Below, piece after piece: positions 15,782 through 24,151 of a DNA stretch of 64,000 bases. Origin of the DNA: RGIG5612 sp045598285. GTDB taxonomy: Bacteria; Bacillota; Clostridia; Lachnospirales; Lachnospiraceae. The notes beneath the pieces were generated by a model. The model searched no databases and had not been told where the DNA came from. It worked only from the letters and a program-made list of their open reading frames with translations. A program made the position numbers and the translations under genes. Location: the NCBI GenBank assembly GCA_045598285.1, contig JAZLLU010000025.1, positions 12,393 to 76,392 on the forward strand. The letters are read 5' to 3'. Each line of letters begins with the position of its first letter. Within the stretch, counting starts at the first letter, position 1.

Positions 15782-16789
15782 TTACTTAAATATCTTTTTC
15801 TTAATTATTTTTAACTTTGCAATTCCCTTATCTCTAAAAACCAGAAATACAATATACTTTATTGTGCAATAAATAACCTCTCTAGACGATACCTTCTCTA
15901 CCATACTAAGTGCTTTATAATTTGAATTTAAATCTTGTTCATATTTGTTAATAATACAAAATTCTTGTTCGTCATTTAATTGTTTTTGATTTACCTTAAA
16001 AAAATCTTCCACTCCACAATTAAGTCCACTGCCGTCATATCCTATATTTTGACTCATTGTAATTGTTGGCATTATATATTTTTTTTTATTAACTATCATA
16101 TATAATGATTTTGCAATATCTACAGACCTAAAATTGCCATTTGTCCTTAACACTGGAAATTTATCCATAAACGCATTACACGCACAACAGTATGTCCATT
16201 TATCTTTTTTTAAGACTTTAAGCATATTGTGTGGTTTCTTTAATGCTTGGTCTAATTTTCCTTCTAAAATATACTTTCTTGTTTCATTGTTTTTATTTTT
16301 CCATGTAACGTATCCCCAAGCATTGTAATATGTATCAAATTCTACGACACTATTTAATGTATTCCAATCAATTGGAATACTATGACTTGTTATCGCAATT
16401 ATGTCTGGATTATCTTTATAAAACTCATAACAATCATAAATATACTTTAAAAAATTCTTTGAGAATATATTGTCGTCTTCGGTATAAATGTAATCTATTT
16501 GTTCATCAATTTGTTCACTTAGAAAATTATAGTTGCCTTCATATCCTAAATTTTTTTCCTGATAAAAAATATGTGTGTTTCTAAACCCTGTAACTCCCTT
16601 AGCTAAATACTCTTTTATCTTTTTGTTTCCTTCTACGTATTTTTCTTCAGGAGGATAGTCTACCGATATATAAAGATCGCTATAGCAAGCATAACTATTT
16701 TGTTTAAGACTTTCTATACAGTTAACAAAATGCTCATATCTATTTAATGTTCCGACAATTATCGGCAAACTAAAATTAGGTTCTTTCAT
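15782..16789 (-). CDS. Glycosyltransferase, GT-A fold
   Basis: ATG at 16789 follows GAGGATATTTT and is preferred to an upstream start that would overlap the previous gene. The 335 residues begin with a GT2-like strand (LPIIVGTLNRYEHFVNCI). The metal site reads YIYTEDDNIFSKNFL, an EDD in the style of GNT-I-related enzymes, and a later AWGYVTW motif is typical of bacterial glycosyltransferases of this shape. It adds one sugar to the lipid-linked repeat unit in the cytosol. Donor is unknown; the operon makes dTDP-rhamnose and dTDP-amino sugars. Confidence 0.8.
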   Translation of the reverse strand: MKEPNFSLPIIVGTLNRYEHFVNCIESLKQNSYACYSDLYISVDYPPEEKYVEGNKKIKEYLAKGVTGFRNTHIFYQEKNLGYEGNYNFLSEQIDEQIDYIYTEDDNIFSKNFLKYIYDCYEFYKDNPDIIAITSHSIPIDWNTLNSVVEFDTYYNAWGYVTWKNKNNETRKYILEGKLDQALKKPHNMLKVLKKDKWTYCCACNAFMDKFPVLRTNGNFRSVDIAKSLYMIVNKKKYIMPTITMSQNIGYDGSGLNCGVEDFFKVNQKQLNDEQEFCIINKYEQDLNSNYKALSMVEKVSSREVIYCTIKYIVFLVFRDKGIAKLKIIKKKIFK

Positions 16790-16799
16790 AAAATATCCT

Positions 16800-17897
16800 C
16801 TAGTTAAATTCATTAATCTTTTCTACAACATACCCTATCTCTTCCTCAGTCATTCCATAAAACATCGGAAGGCTAAGCTCAGTTTTGCTAATCTCCTCAG
16901 CTATAGGAAAATCTCCTTCCTTAAAGCCAAGGTCTTTATAACACTCCTGCAAATGCATAGGGATTGGATAGTGTTTGTTTGTTCCTATTCCGGCATCATT
17001 TAAGAATTTTTCCAACTCGTCTCTTCTATTACATCTAATTCCAAATATGTGCCAAACTGGTTCGGCATAATCTGGAACGAACGGAAGAATAACTTCTGGA
17101 TTATTTATTCCTTCTAAATAACACTTAGCTATTCTTCTTCTTTCAACGTTCATTTTATCTAGATAAGGCAATTTGACTGAAAGGAAAGCTGCTTGTAATT
17201 CATCTAATCTACTATTATTTCCTTTATAGATATGATGATATTTATAGTCTGAGCCATAGTTTCCTAATGCTCTTACCTTTTCTGCAATCTCTTTATTATT
17301 TGTAATTGTTGCACCTGCATCTCCTAATGCACCTAAGTTTTTTCCAGGGTAAAAACTAAACCCAGAAGCATCGCCAAAAGTACCAATCTTTTTGCCTTTA
17401 TAAGTTGCGCCATGTGCCTGTGCACAATCTTCTACAACATAAAGATTATATTTCTTGGCTAATTTCATAATTGGATCCATATCGCAGGTTTGACCATAAA
17501 GGTGTACTGGCATAATAGCTTTAGTTTTTTCTGTTATAGCTTCTTCTATTTTAGTTGGATCTATATTAAAAGTTTTTATATCCGGTTCAACAAAAACTAC
17601 ATTCGCTCCGACATATGTAACTGCTAAAGCAGTTGCGATATAAGTATTAGAAGGAACAATAACTTCGTCACCTTCACCAATACCTAAAGCTTTTAACGGA
17701 AGCATTAAAGCATCTAACCCATTTCCAACACCTACGCAATAATCAGTTCCGCAATAATTAGCAAAAGCTTTCTCAAAGTTTTCATCTTCAACACCTTCAA
17801 TGTACCAAGATCTTGTAAAAACCCTATTAAAAGCTTCTCTTAGTTCACTATCTAATTCTCTTTCCATTGGTAAGAAAGACACAAAGGGTATTTTCAT
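16800..17897 (-). CDS. fdtB: Sugar aminotransferase, FdtB/QdtB type
   Basis: This DegT-family protein of 365 residues has the PLP lysine in FSFYPGKNLGALGDAGA, the aspartate in VVEDCAQAHGA, and an N-terminus (MKIPFVSFLPMERELDSEL) typical of dTDP-3-amino-3,6-dideoxyhexose transaminases. It aminates C3 of a dTDP-3-keto-6-deoxyhexose. The gene directly upstream encodes the 3,4-ketoisomerase that makes that substrate, one base away, which strongly supports the assignment. Whether the product has galacto (Fuc3N) or gluco (Qui3N) configuration depends on that isomerase. Confidence 0.88.
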   Translation of the reverse strand: MKIPFVSFLPMERELDSELREAFNRVFTRSWYIEGVEDENFEKAFANYCGTDYCVGVGNGLDALMLPLKALGIGEGDEVIVPSNTYIATALAVTYVGANVVFVEPDIKTFNIDPTKIEEAITEKTKAIMPVHLYGQTCDMDPIMKLAKKYNLYVVEDCAQAHGATYKGKKIGTFGDASGFSFYPGKNLGALGDAGATITNNKEIAEKVRALGNYGSDYKYHHIYKGNNSRLDELQAAFLSVKLPYLDKMNVERRRIAKCYLEGINNPEVILPFVPDYAEPVWHIFGIRCNRRDELEKFLNDAGIGTNKHYPIPMHLQECYKDLGFKEGDFPIAEEISKTELSLPMFYGMTEEEIGYVVEKINEFN

Positions 17898-18311
17898 TTA
17901 TTTCTCCTCGCTCTTACCGTTTACATACGCAAGAAAATCATCATAATTTCTTATATAATCTGCTTCGTCATAATATTCAGAAGCAAGAACAAGCAGGACT
18001 GCATCAGGAGAAAAATCAAACATCTCTCTCCACATAACATTAGATACATATAATCCTTCGTTTGGTTTATCTAAAAGAACAATTTCCTGCTCTTTTCCAT
18101 CATCCAGTTTAATCTTGCAGCTTCCGTGAACACATATAAGAATCTGTTGTAATGATTTATGCGCATGATGACCTCTAACAACACCTTCTAAGGTATCGTA
18201 TATGTAATAAACTCGTTTAACATCAAACGGAATATCTTTAAATTCTTCAATTGCTATAAGCTGTCCTCGGGCATCACCATGTGGCAAAAAGCTATATTTT
18301 TCAATTTTCAT
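17898..18311 (-). CDS. fdtA: dTDP-4-keto-6-deoxyglucose 3,4-ketoisomerase (FdtA/QdtA type)
   Basis: This 137-residue single cupin has GDARGQLIAIEEFKDIPFDV, then the active-site strand VVRGHHAHKSLQQIL carrying the conserved histidines and the SxLQQ-like motif. It converts the RmlB product to the 3-keto isomer for amination by the next gene. ATG at 18311 is chosen; a TTG at 18320 lies closer to the AAAGGA and is also possible. It starts 22 bases after rmlA ends. Confidence 0.88.
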   Translation of the reverse strand: MKIEKYSFLPHGDARGQLIAIEEFKDIPFDVKRVYYIYDTLEGVVRGHHAHKSLQQILICVHGSCKIKLDDGKEQEIVLLDKPNEGLYVSNVMWREMFDFSPDAVLLVLASEYYDEADYIRNYDDFLAYVNGKSEEK

Positions 18312-18332
18312 TTTCAACAAAATCCTTTGTTT

Positions 18333-19223
18333 TTATATATTATACAACCTATCTTCAGCTACATTTTTCAAATGTTCGCCGTATGGCGATTTGCCGTACT
18401 TTGTTGCAGACTCAAGAAGTTTTTCTTTGCTGATCCATCCATGTCTATACGCGATTTCTTCAGGCGCAGAAATTTTAACACCTTGTCTTTTTTCAAGCAT
18501 TTGTACAAAGAATGCTGCATCAATAAGACTGTCTACTGTGCCAGTATCTAACCACGCAAATCCTCTTCCTAGAAGTTGAACATCTAACAGGCCTTCTTGC
18601 AAATACATTTCATTAAGTGATGTAATCTCTAGTTCTCCTCTAGCAGAAGGTTTGACCAAGTTTGCTTTATCTGATACTCCTGCCGGATAGAAATACAACC
18701 CCGTAACAGCATAATTACTCTTTGGATTTTTTGGCTTTTCTTCTATAGAAATAGCTCTTTGATTTTCATCAAACTCAACTACGCCAAATCTTTCAGGATC
18801 TTTAACATAATATCCAAAAACTGTTGCTCTCTTATTTTCTTCAGCATTTTTAACTGACTCAACAAGAGTCTTACTAAAGCCGTGTCCATAAAAGATGTTG
18901 TCACCAAGAATCATTGCCCCTGCTTCTCCGCCTAAGAACTCTTCGCCTAAAATGAACGCTTGAGCAAGTCCGTCTGGACTAGGTTGAATTTTATATGTAA
19001 GGCTAATACCAAATTGACTTCCATCTCCAAGAAGGTGCTCAAATCTAGGTGTATCTTCTGGAGTTGAAATAATAAGTATGTCTTTTATTCCCGCTAACAT
19101 TAAAGTTGAAAGCGGATAATAAATCATAGGTTTGTCATACACTGGCAACAATTGCTTACTTGTTACCATTGTAAGTGGATATAATCTTGTACCAGCACCA
19201 CCAGCTAAAACGATTCCCTTCAT
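18333..19223 (-). CDS. rmlA: Glucose-1-phosphate thymidylyltransferase RmlA
   Basis: The 296-residue protein is textbook RmlA: MKGIVLAGGAGTRLYPLT, the lysine of SKQLLPVYDKPMIYY, ILGDNIFYGHG, EEKPKNPKS and the metal-site AWLDTGTVDSLIDA. It makes dTDP-glucose from dTTP and glucose-1-phosphate, the entry to dTDP-rhamnose and the FdtA/FdtB branch. It starts directly after the rmlB stop. Its sequence is the obvious parent of the sensor half of the XRE regulator at 11312-12076. Confidence 0.97.
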   Translation of the reverse strand: MKGIVLAGGAGTRLYPLTMVTSKQLLPVYDKPMIYYPLSTLMLAGIKDILIISTPEDTPRFEHLLGDGSQFGISLTYKIQPSPDGLAQAFILGEEFLGGEAGAMILGDNIFYGHGFSKTLVESVKNAEENKRATVFGYYVKDPERFGVVEFDENQRAISIEEKPKNPKSNYAVTGLYFYPAGVSDKANLVKPSARGELEITSLNEMYLQEGLLDVQLLGRGFAWLDTGTVDSLIDAAFFVQMLEKRQGVKISAPEEIAYRHGWISKEKLLESATKYGKSPYGEHLKNVAEDRLYNI

Positions 19224-20243
19224 CTATCTATCTCCATACATCTTTTCATAATATTGTTGGTACTCACCATTAATAATGTTTTCCCACCATTCTTTATTTT
19301 CAAGATACCATTTAATTGTTTTCTTTATTCCGTCTGCAAACTTTGTCTCAGGCAGCCATCCAAGTTCATTATGAATCTTTGTTGGGTCAATTGCATAACG
19401 CATGTCATGGCCCTTTCTATCTGTAACATAAGTAATAAGGCTTTCTGGTTTGCCAAGTTCTTTACAAATAAGTTTTACAATATCGATGTTCTTCATTTCA
19501 TTATGTCCGCCAATATTGTAAACTTCGCCAACTCTTCCATTATGAATAATCAAATCGATTGCTTTACAATGATCTTCTACATAAAGCCAATCTCTAACAT
19601 TTATCCCTTCGCCATAAACTGGTAAGGGCTTATCATTTAATGCATTAGCTATCATTAAAGGAATAAGTTTTTCCGGAAAATGATATGGCCCATAATTATT
19701 AGAACATCTACTAATAGTAACAGGAAGACCATAAGTTCTGTGGTAAGCCATAACTAATAAATCTGCTGCCGCCTTGCTGCTTGAATATGGGCTACTTGTA
19801 TGAATAGGCGTTTCTTCTGTAAAAAACAAGTCTGGTCTATCTAAAGGAAGATCTCCGTAAACTTCATCTGTACTTACTTGGTGATATCTAGTAATTCCAT
19901 ATTTGTTACAAGCATCCATTAATGTTGCTGTTCCAATAATATTTGTTTGAAGGAAAATGCCTGGGTCTTCAATACTTCTATCAACATGGCTTTCTGCCGC
20001 AAAGTTAACAACGATATCCGGATGTTCTTCTTCAAATAATTTATATACTGCTTCTCTATCGCAAATATCAGCTTTTACAAATCTAAAATTAGGGTTATCC
20101 ATTATTGGTTTTAATGTCTCTAAGTTTCCTGCATATGTCAATTTATCCAAACATATAATTCTATAATCCGGATGCTTTTTTAGCATATAAAAAACAAAGT
20201 TCGAGCCGATAAATCCCGCTCCACCAGTTACAATTATATTCAT
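19224..20243 (-). CDS. rmlB: dTDP-glucose 4,6-dehydratase RmlB
   Basis: A 339-residue extended short-chain dehydrogenase with the NAD loop GGAGFIGSNF, VNFAAESHVDRSI, STDEVYGDL with the DE active-site pair, and YSSSKAAAD supplying the catalytic tyrosine and lysine. It makes dTDP-4-keto-6-deoxyglucose, used by both RmlC and FdtA. It overlaps rmlC by four bases. Confidence 0.97.
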   Translation of the reverse strand: MNIIVTGGAGFIGSNFVFYMLKKHPDYRIICLDKLTYAGNLETLKPIMDNPNFRFVKADICDREAVYKLFEEEHPDIVVNFAAESHVDRSIEDPGIFLQTNIIGTATLMDACNKYGITRYHQVSTDEVYGDLPLDRPDLFFTEETPIHTSSPYSSSKAAADLLVMAYHRTYGLPVTISRCSNNYGPYHFPEKLIPLMIANALNDKPLPVYGEGINVRDWLYVEDHCKAIDLIIHNGRVGEVYNIGGHNEMKNIDIVKLICKELGKPESLITYVTDRKGHDMRYAIDPTKIHNELGWLPETKFADGIKKTIKWYLENKEWWENIINGEYQQYYEKMYGDR

Positions 20244-20809
20244 TTTTTTATGTCCTCCAATTTTGGATTAACTTTATCTTTATCGCTTAAGTTAAGTGGG
20301 GTTCCGTCTAGAAGGTGGTCTCCTTCCACTTCCGGCCACTTTATATTAATTGCCTCATCATTCCATGCTAACCCACCTTCATCATTAGGATGGTAAAAGT
20401 CTGTTACCTTATAGCAAAACTCTGCTGTATCGCTAAGAACTAAAAATCCATGCGCAAACCCCGGACTAATATAAAACTGCTTATTGTTTTCTTCTGAAAG
20501 TTCTGTTCCATAATATTGTCCGTATGTTTCGCTGCCTTCTCTTAAATCAACCGCAACATCATAAACTCTACCCTTAATAACTCTAACGAGTTTACCTTGA
20601 GGGTGATTTATTTGATAATGCAATCCCCTAAGTACACCTTTTGTAGACATGCTTTGATTGTCTTGAACAAATACCATGTCTAAGCCGGCTTCTTTCATGT
20701 CATTATAATTATATGTTTCCATAAAATATCCACGTTCATCACCATGAACAGTTGGCTCAATAACATATAATCCCTCGATAGGTGCCTTAGTAACTTTAAT
20801 TTGACTCAT
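20240..20809 (-). CDS. rmlC: dTDP-4-keto-6-deoxyglucose 3,5-epimerase RmlC
   Basis: This 189-residue cupin has GYFMETYNYNDMKEAG, FVQDNQSMSTKGVLRGLHYQ with the active-site histidine, and YISPGFAHGFLVLSD. It epimerises C3 and C5 on the way to dTDP-L-rhamnose. It overlaps rmlD by 14 bases and rmlB by four, so translation of the set is coupled. Confidence 0.96.
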   Translation of the reverse strand: MSQIKVTKAPIEGLYVIEPTVHGDERGYFMETYNYNDMKEAGLDMVFVQDNQSMSTKGVLRGLHYQINHPQGKLVRVIKGRVYDVAVDLREGSETYGQYYGTELSEENNKQFYISPGFAHGFLVLSDTAEFCYKVTDFYHPNDEGGLAWNDEAINIKWPEVEGDHLLDGTPLNLSDKDKVNPKLEDIKK

Positions 20810-21740
20810 CTTTCAATTCCTTTAAATATCTATTCACAGCATCTTTCCATTCTGGAAGAGGCTTAAACCCGCTTTCCACCAACTTAGCTTTATCTAATCT
20901 ACTATTAAAAGGCCTTTTTGCTTTACTAAGACCATATTCTTTAGTAGTAACTGGCACAACATTTACCTTACTATAATCGTAAAGTCCAAGTTCAGTAGCT
21001 TGCTGATAAATTTCTTTTGTGAAATCATACCAGCTTATATATCCGCCTTCGTTTGTTGCATTGTAATATCCATATTTATCTGTTTCATTTATATCAACAA
21101 TTAATCTTGCTAAATCCTGCGTGTATGTTGGTGTTCCGATTTGATCGCAAACCACTTTTACTTCATCATGTGTTTTTCCAACATTGAGCATTGTTCTAAC
21201 AAAATTGTTTCCATACAATCCAAAAAGCCATGCAATTCTAATAATAAAGTATGTATTTATTGTGTTTACAATTGCTAATTCACCATCCAACTTTGATTGT
21301 CCATAAACGCTAAGTGGCTCATAGTTTTTATCATCTGGCTTCCAAGGCTTTTCGCCCTGACCATTAAAAACATAATCCGTAGAAATATAAGTCATTACAC
21401 AACCTATTTCTTTACAAGCCTTCGCAAGATTTTCAGTGCCATTTACATTTATTGCCCTAACTTTTTCTATGTTCTCTGGTTCTTCCGCAGCATCCACTGC
21501 AGTCCATGCTGCGCAGTGAATTAAGTGGTCTGGCATAATTTTTCTCAATACCTCTTCGGTTTCATTTAGATTGGTAATATCCAACCTAACATAAGGTATA
21601 TTTTCTAATCCTGCATCCTTTAGACTTTCTTCATTTAAGTCTTGTAAATCAGATGCAGTCACATCATATTTTCTTCTTTTCAATTCACTAACAAGCATAT
21701 GACCAAGTTGGCCACAAGCTCCTGTTATAAAAAATTTCAT
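20796..21740 (-). CDS. rmlD: dTDP-4-dehydrorhamnose reductase RmlD
   Basis: This 314-residue reductase has FITGACGQLGHMLVSEL, HCAAWTAVDAAE, MTYISTDYVFNG and VYGQSKLDGE with the YxxxK pair. It completes dTDP-L-rhamnose. It is the first gene of the long run rmlDCBA-fdtA-fdtB-GT-wzx-degT-acyltransferase-regulator. AAGGGAAA precedes the ATG. Confidence 0.96.
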   Translation of the reverse strand: MKFFITGACGQLGHMLVSELKRRKYDVTASDLQDLNEESLKDAGLENIPYVRLDITNLNETEEVLRKIMPDHLIHCAAWTAVDAAEEPENIEKVRAINVNGTENLAKACKEIGCVMTYISTDYVFNGQGEKPWKPDDKNYEPLSVYGQSKLDGELAIVNTINTYFIIRIAWLFGLYGNNFVRTMLNVGKTHDEVKVVCDQIGTPTYTQDLARLIVDINETDKYGYYNATNEGGYISWYDFTKEIYQQATELGLYDYSKVNVVPVTTKEYGLSKAKRPFNSRLDKAKLVESGFKPLPEWKDAVNRYLKELKDESN

Positions 21741-21793
21741 GTGTGTTTTTCCCTTAGTTAAGGCTCAATAAATAAGCCTAGTCATACATAGTA

Positions 21794-21802
21794 ATTGTAC
21801 CA
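21794..21802 (-). promoter_or_regulatory. Extended -10 promoter of the rml operon
   Basis: TGG-TACAAT (21802-21794) is a TGN-extended -10 element about 54 bases before the rmlD ATG. No convincing -35 box is seen, as is common for extended -10 promoters. Confidence 0.4.
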
Positions 21803-21824
21803 TAAACATAGGCAAAATTCATTA

Positions 21825-22037
21825 TTATTGATTATCTTCAGGTATATCTTTTACAAAACTAATTGATTTCCCGTTATTATTGAGAATGATTCCCTCGAGA
21901 GTTTTTTCATATGTTAGTTCAAGATATTCACCCCTAGCAAGAGTTAATGTTTCTTTATCAATATCTTTTGAACCGCAAGCAAAAATAATTAATACAGTTA
22001 ATAACAAAATAAATATTAATGTAAAACGTCTCTTCAT
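21825..22037 (-). CDS. Small putative lipoprotein
   Basis: The 70 residues open with a basic start and hydrophobic core (MKRRFTLIFILLLTVLIIF) followed by a lipobox-like IFAC, so it is probably lipid-anchored outside the membrane. The remaining 47 residues are hydrophilic (LARGEYLELTYEKTLEG) with no recognisable domain. AAGAGA lies upstream. It sits alone between repeat copy C and the rml promoter and may not belong to the rml operon. Function unknown. Confidence 0.65.
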   Translation of the reverse strand: MKRRFTLIFILLLTVLIIFACGSKDIDKETLTLARGEYLELTYEKTLEGIILNNNGKSISFVKDIPEDNQ

Positions 22038-22090
22038 AGCAGTCTCTTTCTATTTTATTATTTTTTTTAACATATAATCTGCAAGCGTTT

Positions 22091-22205
22091 TGTTTTTCAT
22101 GTACCGCTAGCTTTAAAGTAAAGAAGACTGGTCTATATTGTCAATATAAGCGACAAATATTTTGGCTAAATAAAATATTAGAGTCCGATTTGCCGGACCC
22201 TGTGT
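22091..22205. repeat. Dispersed repeat, internally deleted copy C
   Basis: A TTTTTCATG start like copies A and B is joined to the later part of the repeat: GCGACAAATATTTTGGCTAA at 22149-22168 and the inverted repeat GTCCG-N6-CGGAC near 22181. The middle of the element is missing. It lies just 5' of the small lipoprotein gene, between it and abiEii. Confidence 0.6.
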
Positions 22206-22210
22206 ATTGT

Positions 22211-23044
22211 TTATTGACTATCCATAAAATTTGATTTTTTGCAAGAAACTCTTTCTATAAATTCTATTAATTCCTTTGTAATAACATTTATGTCATCATC
22301 AAGCCATCGTTGCTCGGCTTTTTCAAGTTTTTCTAAATATTCTTTATCACCAAAAATACTATTCAATCTTTCTACTATGTCAGTTTCATTATTTTCATAA
22401 ACTTCTATATCTGAAAAAATAAGTACTTCAAAATCTTTTTTAAGTTTTTCTAAATCTACTATATCTTTAAGGTAATATAAATCATATACATCCTTGAATC
22501 TACCACTATTTGTACCCCAATAAAGTAACGATTTTAATTTTTCAGTAAAAATTTGCTCAGAACTGTTTTTAAAAAGGCTTACCCCGTTTTTATTCATACA
22601 TACATCAAAGCAATATTCTTCCTGTTCAATAGAAAAATTAGTATGTACACCTATATCAAATTTTCCTTTAATTTTTGTATTAAAGGTATCTACAATTTTA
22701 ATATTAACCCTTTTGCCACGATAATCTTTATGGTGTAATTCTTCTATATCTCCTACTCTAGTTATTGTTATTCCATCAATGCAGTTCAACTTTGCAATAA
22801 AGCTATCTACTCCTTCTTCTGTCAAAGGATATCGAATAAAATCAAAATCCATATCTCTGGTCGCTCTTCGTAAATTATTTGTTATGCTTCGCATAACAAT
22901 TCCACCCTTTATCGTAACATTTCTTTTTAGTGCACCTTTTGAAATCGCCATCAAAACAACGTCTTGGCAAACCCTTGCGCTAGAAAGCGGTCTTGACAAC
23001 CCATTATTTTGATATTTCTTTATTTCATCGTTAAGGTTAATCAT
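22211..23044 (-). CDS. abiEii: AbiEii-type nucleotidyltransferase toxin
   Basis: This 277-residue protein has the AbiEii/MenT-type nucleotidyltransferase core: TIKGGIVMRSI, then RRATRDMDFDFIRY, in which two aspartates bind metal, and the later helix SGRFKDVYDLYYLKDI carrying the conserved KD and YDLYY. Type IV toxins of this family modify tRNA or other targets with nucleotides and stop growth upon phage infection. It begins one base after the abiEi stop and relies on that promoter. Length agrees with the family. Confidence 0.88.
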   Translation of the reverse strand: MINLNDEIKKYQNNGLSRPLSSARVCQDVVLMAISKGALKRNVTIKGGIVMRSITNNLRRATRDMDFDFIRYPLTEEGVDSFIAKLNCIDGITITRVGDIEELHHKDYRGKRVNIKIVDTFNTKIKGKFDIGVHTNFSIEQEEYCFDVCMNKNGVSLFKNSSEQIFTEKLKSLLYWGTNSGRFKDVYDLYYLKDIVDLEKLKKDFEVLIFSDIEVYENNETDIVERLNSIFGDKEYLEKLEKAEQRWLDDDINVITKELIEFIERVSCKKSNFMDSQ

Positions 23045-23045
23045 T

Positions 23046-23588
23046 TTATAGAACCTCTTCTTTTAAAGCTTTTTGAATCATTTTGCTTTTCGGAAATATT
23101 TTTGCATAATCCTGAATTCTACGAATATCCAACTCATATATTTTTTTTCGATAGTTTAATAATATTTCTTTATAAAAATCATATGGCATATTATTTTTAT
23201 TTTTAAGAAGCTCTATAAGCATTCTCTCTTTGTCATATATTCTCGCATTTGATCCATCAATATTCTTTTCTACGCACCCCAGTAAATATAGTTTTTCAGG
23301 AACATACACTTGAAAAACTCTTTGGTCAGTAATTTTTGCAGCCTTTGATTTTGTTGCAAAATCATATTTATCCGGAATAACATCTGTGAGTTCATGAACA
23401 TAAAAAGCATATTTGCCCGTTAAAATCGCATTCGGATATTTTTTTATTAAAATATCCAATTCGTCCACATTTTTTTCATCAGAATAAATTCCTTCTTCGA
23501 TTTTAAATATTTTTGAATCCGCAAGAGCTTGATTAAGTCTATAATTTGTCTTGTATTTAATTAAACATTCAGGATAAGAATAAATCAT
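23046..23588 (-). CDS. abiEi: AbiEi-family antitoxin and repressor
   Basis: The 180-residue product has an N-terminal region like the AbiEi winged helix (KIEEGIYSDEKNVDELDILI) and a central TGKYAFYVHELTDVIP, the usual AbiEi antitoxin core. The ending RRIQDYAKIFPKSKMIQKAL is also typical. Such proteins repress their own operon and neutralise AbiEii. GAGGA precedes the ATG. A consensus promoter and a perfect palindrome lie immediately upstream. Confidence 0.85.
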   Translation of the reverse strand: MIYSYPECLIKYKTNYRLNQALADSKIFKIEEGIYSDEKNVDELDILIKKYPNAILTGKYAFYVHELTDVIPDKYDFATKSKAAKITDQRVFQVYVPEKLYLLGCVEKNIDGSNARIYDKERMLIELLKNKNNMPYDFYKEILLNYRKKIYELDIRRIQDYAKIFPKSKMIQKALKEEVL

Positions 23589-23629
23589 TTTACTGTTCCT
23601 CGGTATTTTTTGTATTTTTACCTATGTTT

Positions 23630-23658
23630 AGTGTAATAAGCTGGATCCTTTTTGTCAA
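23630..23658 (-). promoter_or_regulatory. Promoter of the abiE operon
   Basis: TTGACA (23658-23653), 17 bases, TACACT (23635-23630). The predicted start is about 35 bases before the abiEi ATG. Confidence 0.8.
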
Positions 23659-23666
23659 GCCACTTT

Positions 23667-23692
23667 CCATTTTGCTGACGTCAGCAAAATGG
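23667..23692. promoter_or_regulatory. Perfect 26-bp palindrome, probable AbiEi operator
   Basis: CCATTTTGCTGAC (23667-23679) is followed without spacer by its exact reverse complement (23680-23692). It starts eight bases upstream of the abiE -35 box. AbiEi antitoxins are known to bind inverted repeats at their own promoter, so an operator role is the natural reading. Confidence 0.75.
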
Positions 23693-23756
23693 TATATTAT
23701 ATTAATCTTATTCTACCATAATATTTACGAAAAGTCGAACATGTGTTTGTTTTTGC

Positions 23757-24084
23757 GTTTTTTCATGTCTCGTAGGGTTTTACTCAAAAAAATTCGGATG
23801 GGAAGTCCTAGTTTATAAATTTAAAAATTGTTTTTTGGGGTTTTAAAGCCGAAATTAAGAATTAAAACAAAGTCAGTTGCTTCGCGAGCCCTTGATATTA
23901 CATGATTGAGGGTGCAAATAACTGCAAATAAACGAGTCTTATTAGATTATAGCGATATAAATAACAAATACTTTGACTAAACAATAGTTCAGAGTCCAGT
24001 TTACCGGCCCCTGATATTCATTAATACTTTTTCTTTTCTCAGCCCCACTAAACTTTGGGGAACCCCACTAAAGTTTGATTATCC
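23757..24084. repeat. Dispersed non-coding repeat, copy B
   Basis: About 328 bases match copy A (157-500) over their length, with scattered substitutions and small gaps. The right end GTTTGATTATCC is shared. It has CCCCACTAAACTTTG and CCCCACTAAAGTTTG in tandem, able to form a hairpin. The interval 23589-24151 between abiEi and the AbiTii-like gene holds only this repeat and the abiE promoter. Confidence 0.75.
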
Positions 24085-24151
24085 TCTTTATCTCAAAATT
24101 TTATTATCTTAAAATACTAATAGTGAATTATTAATTTTAATATTATATCAA

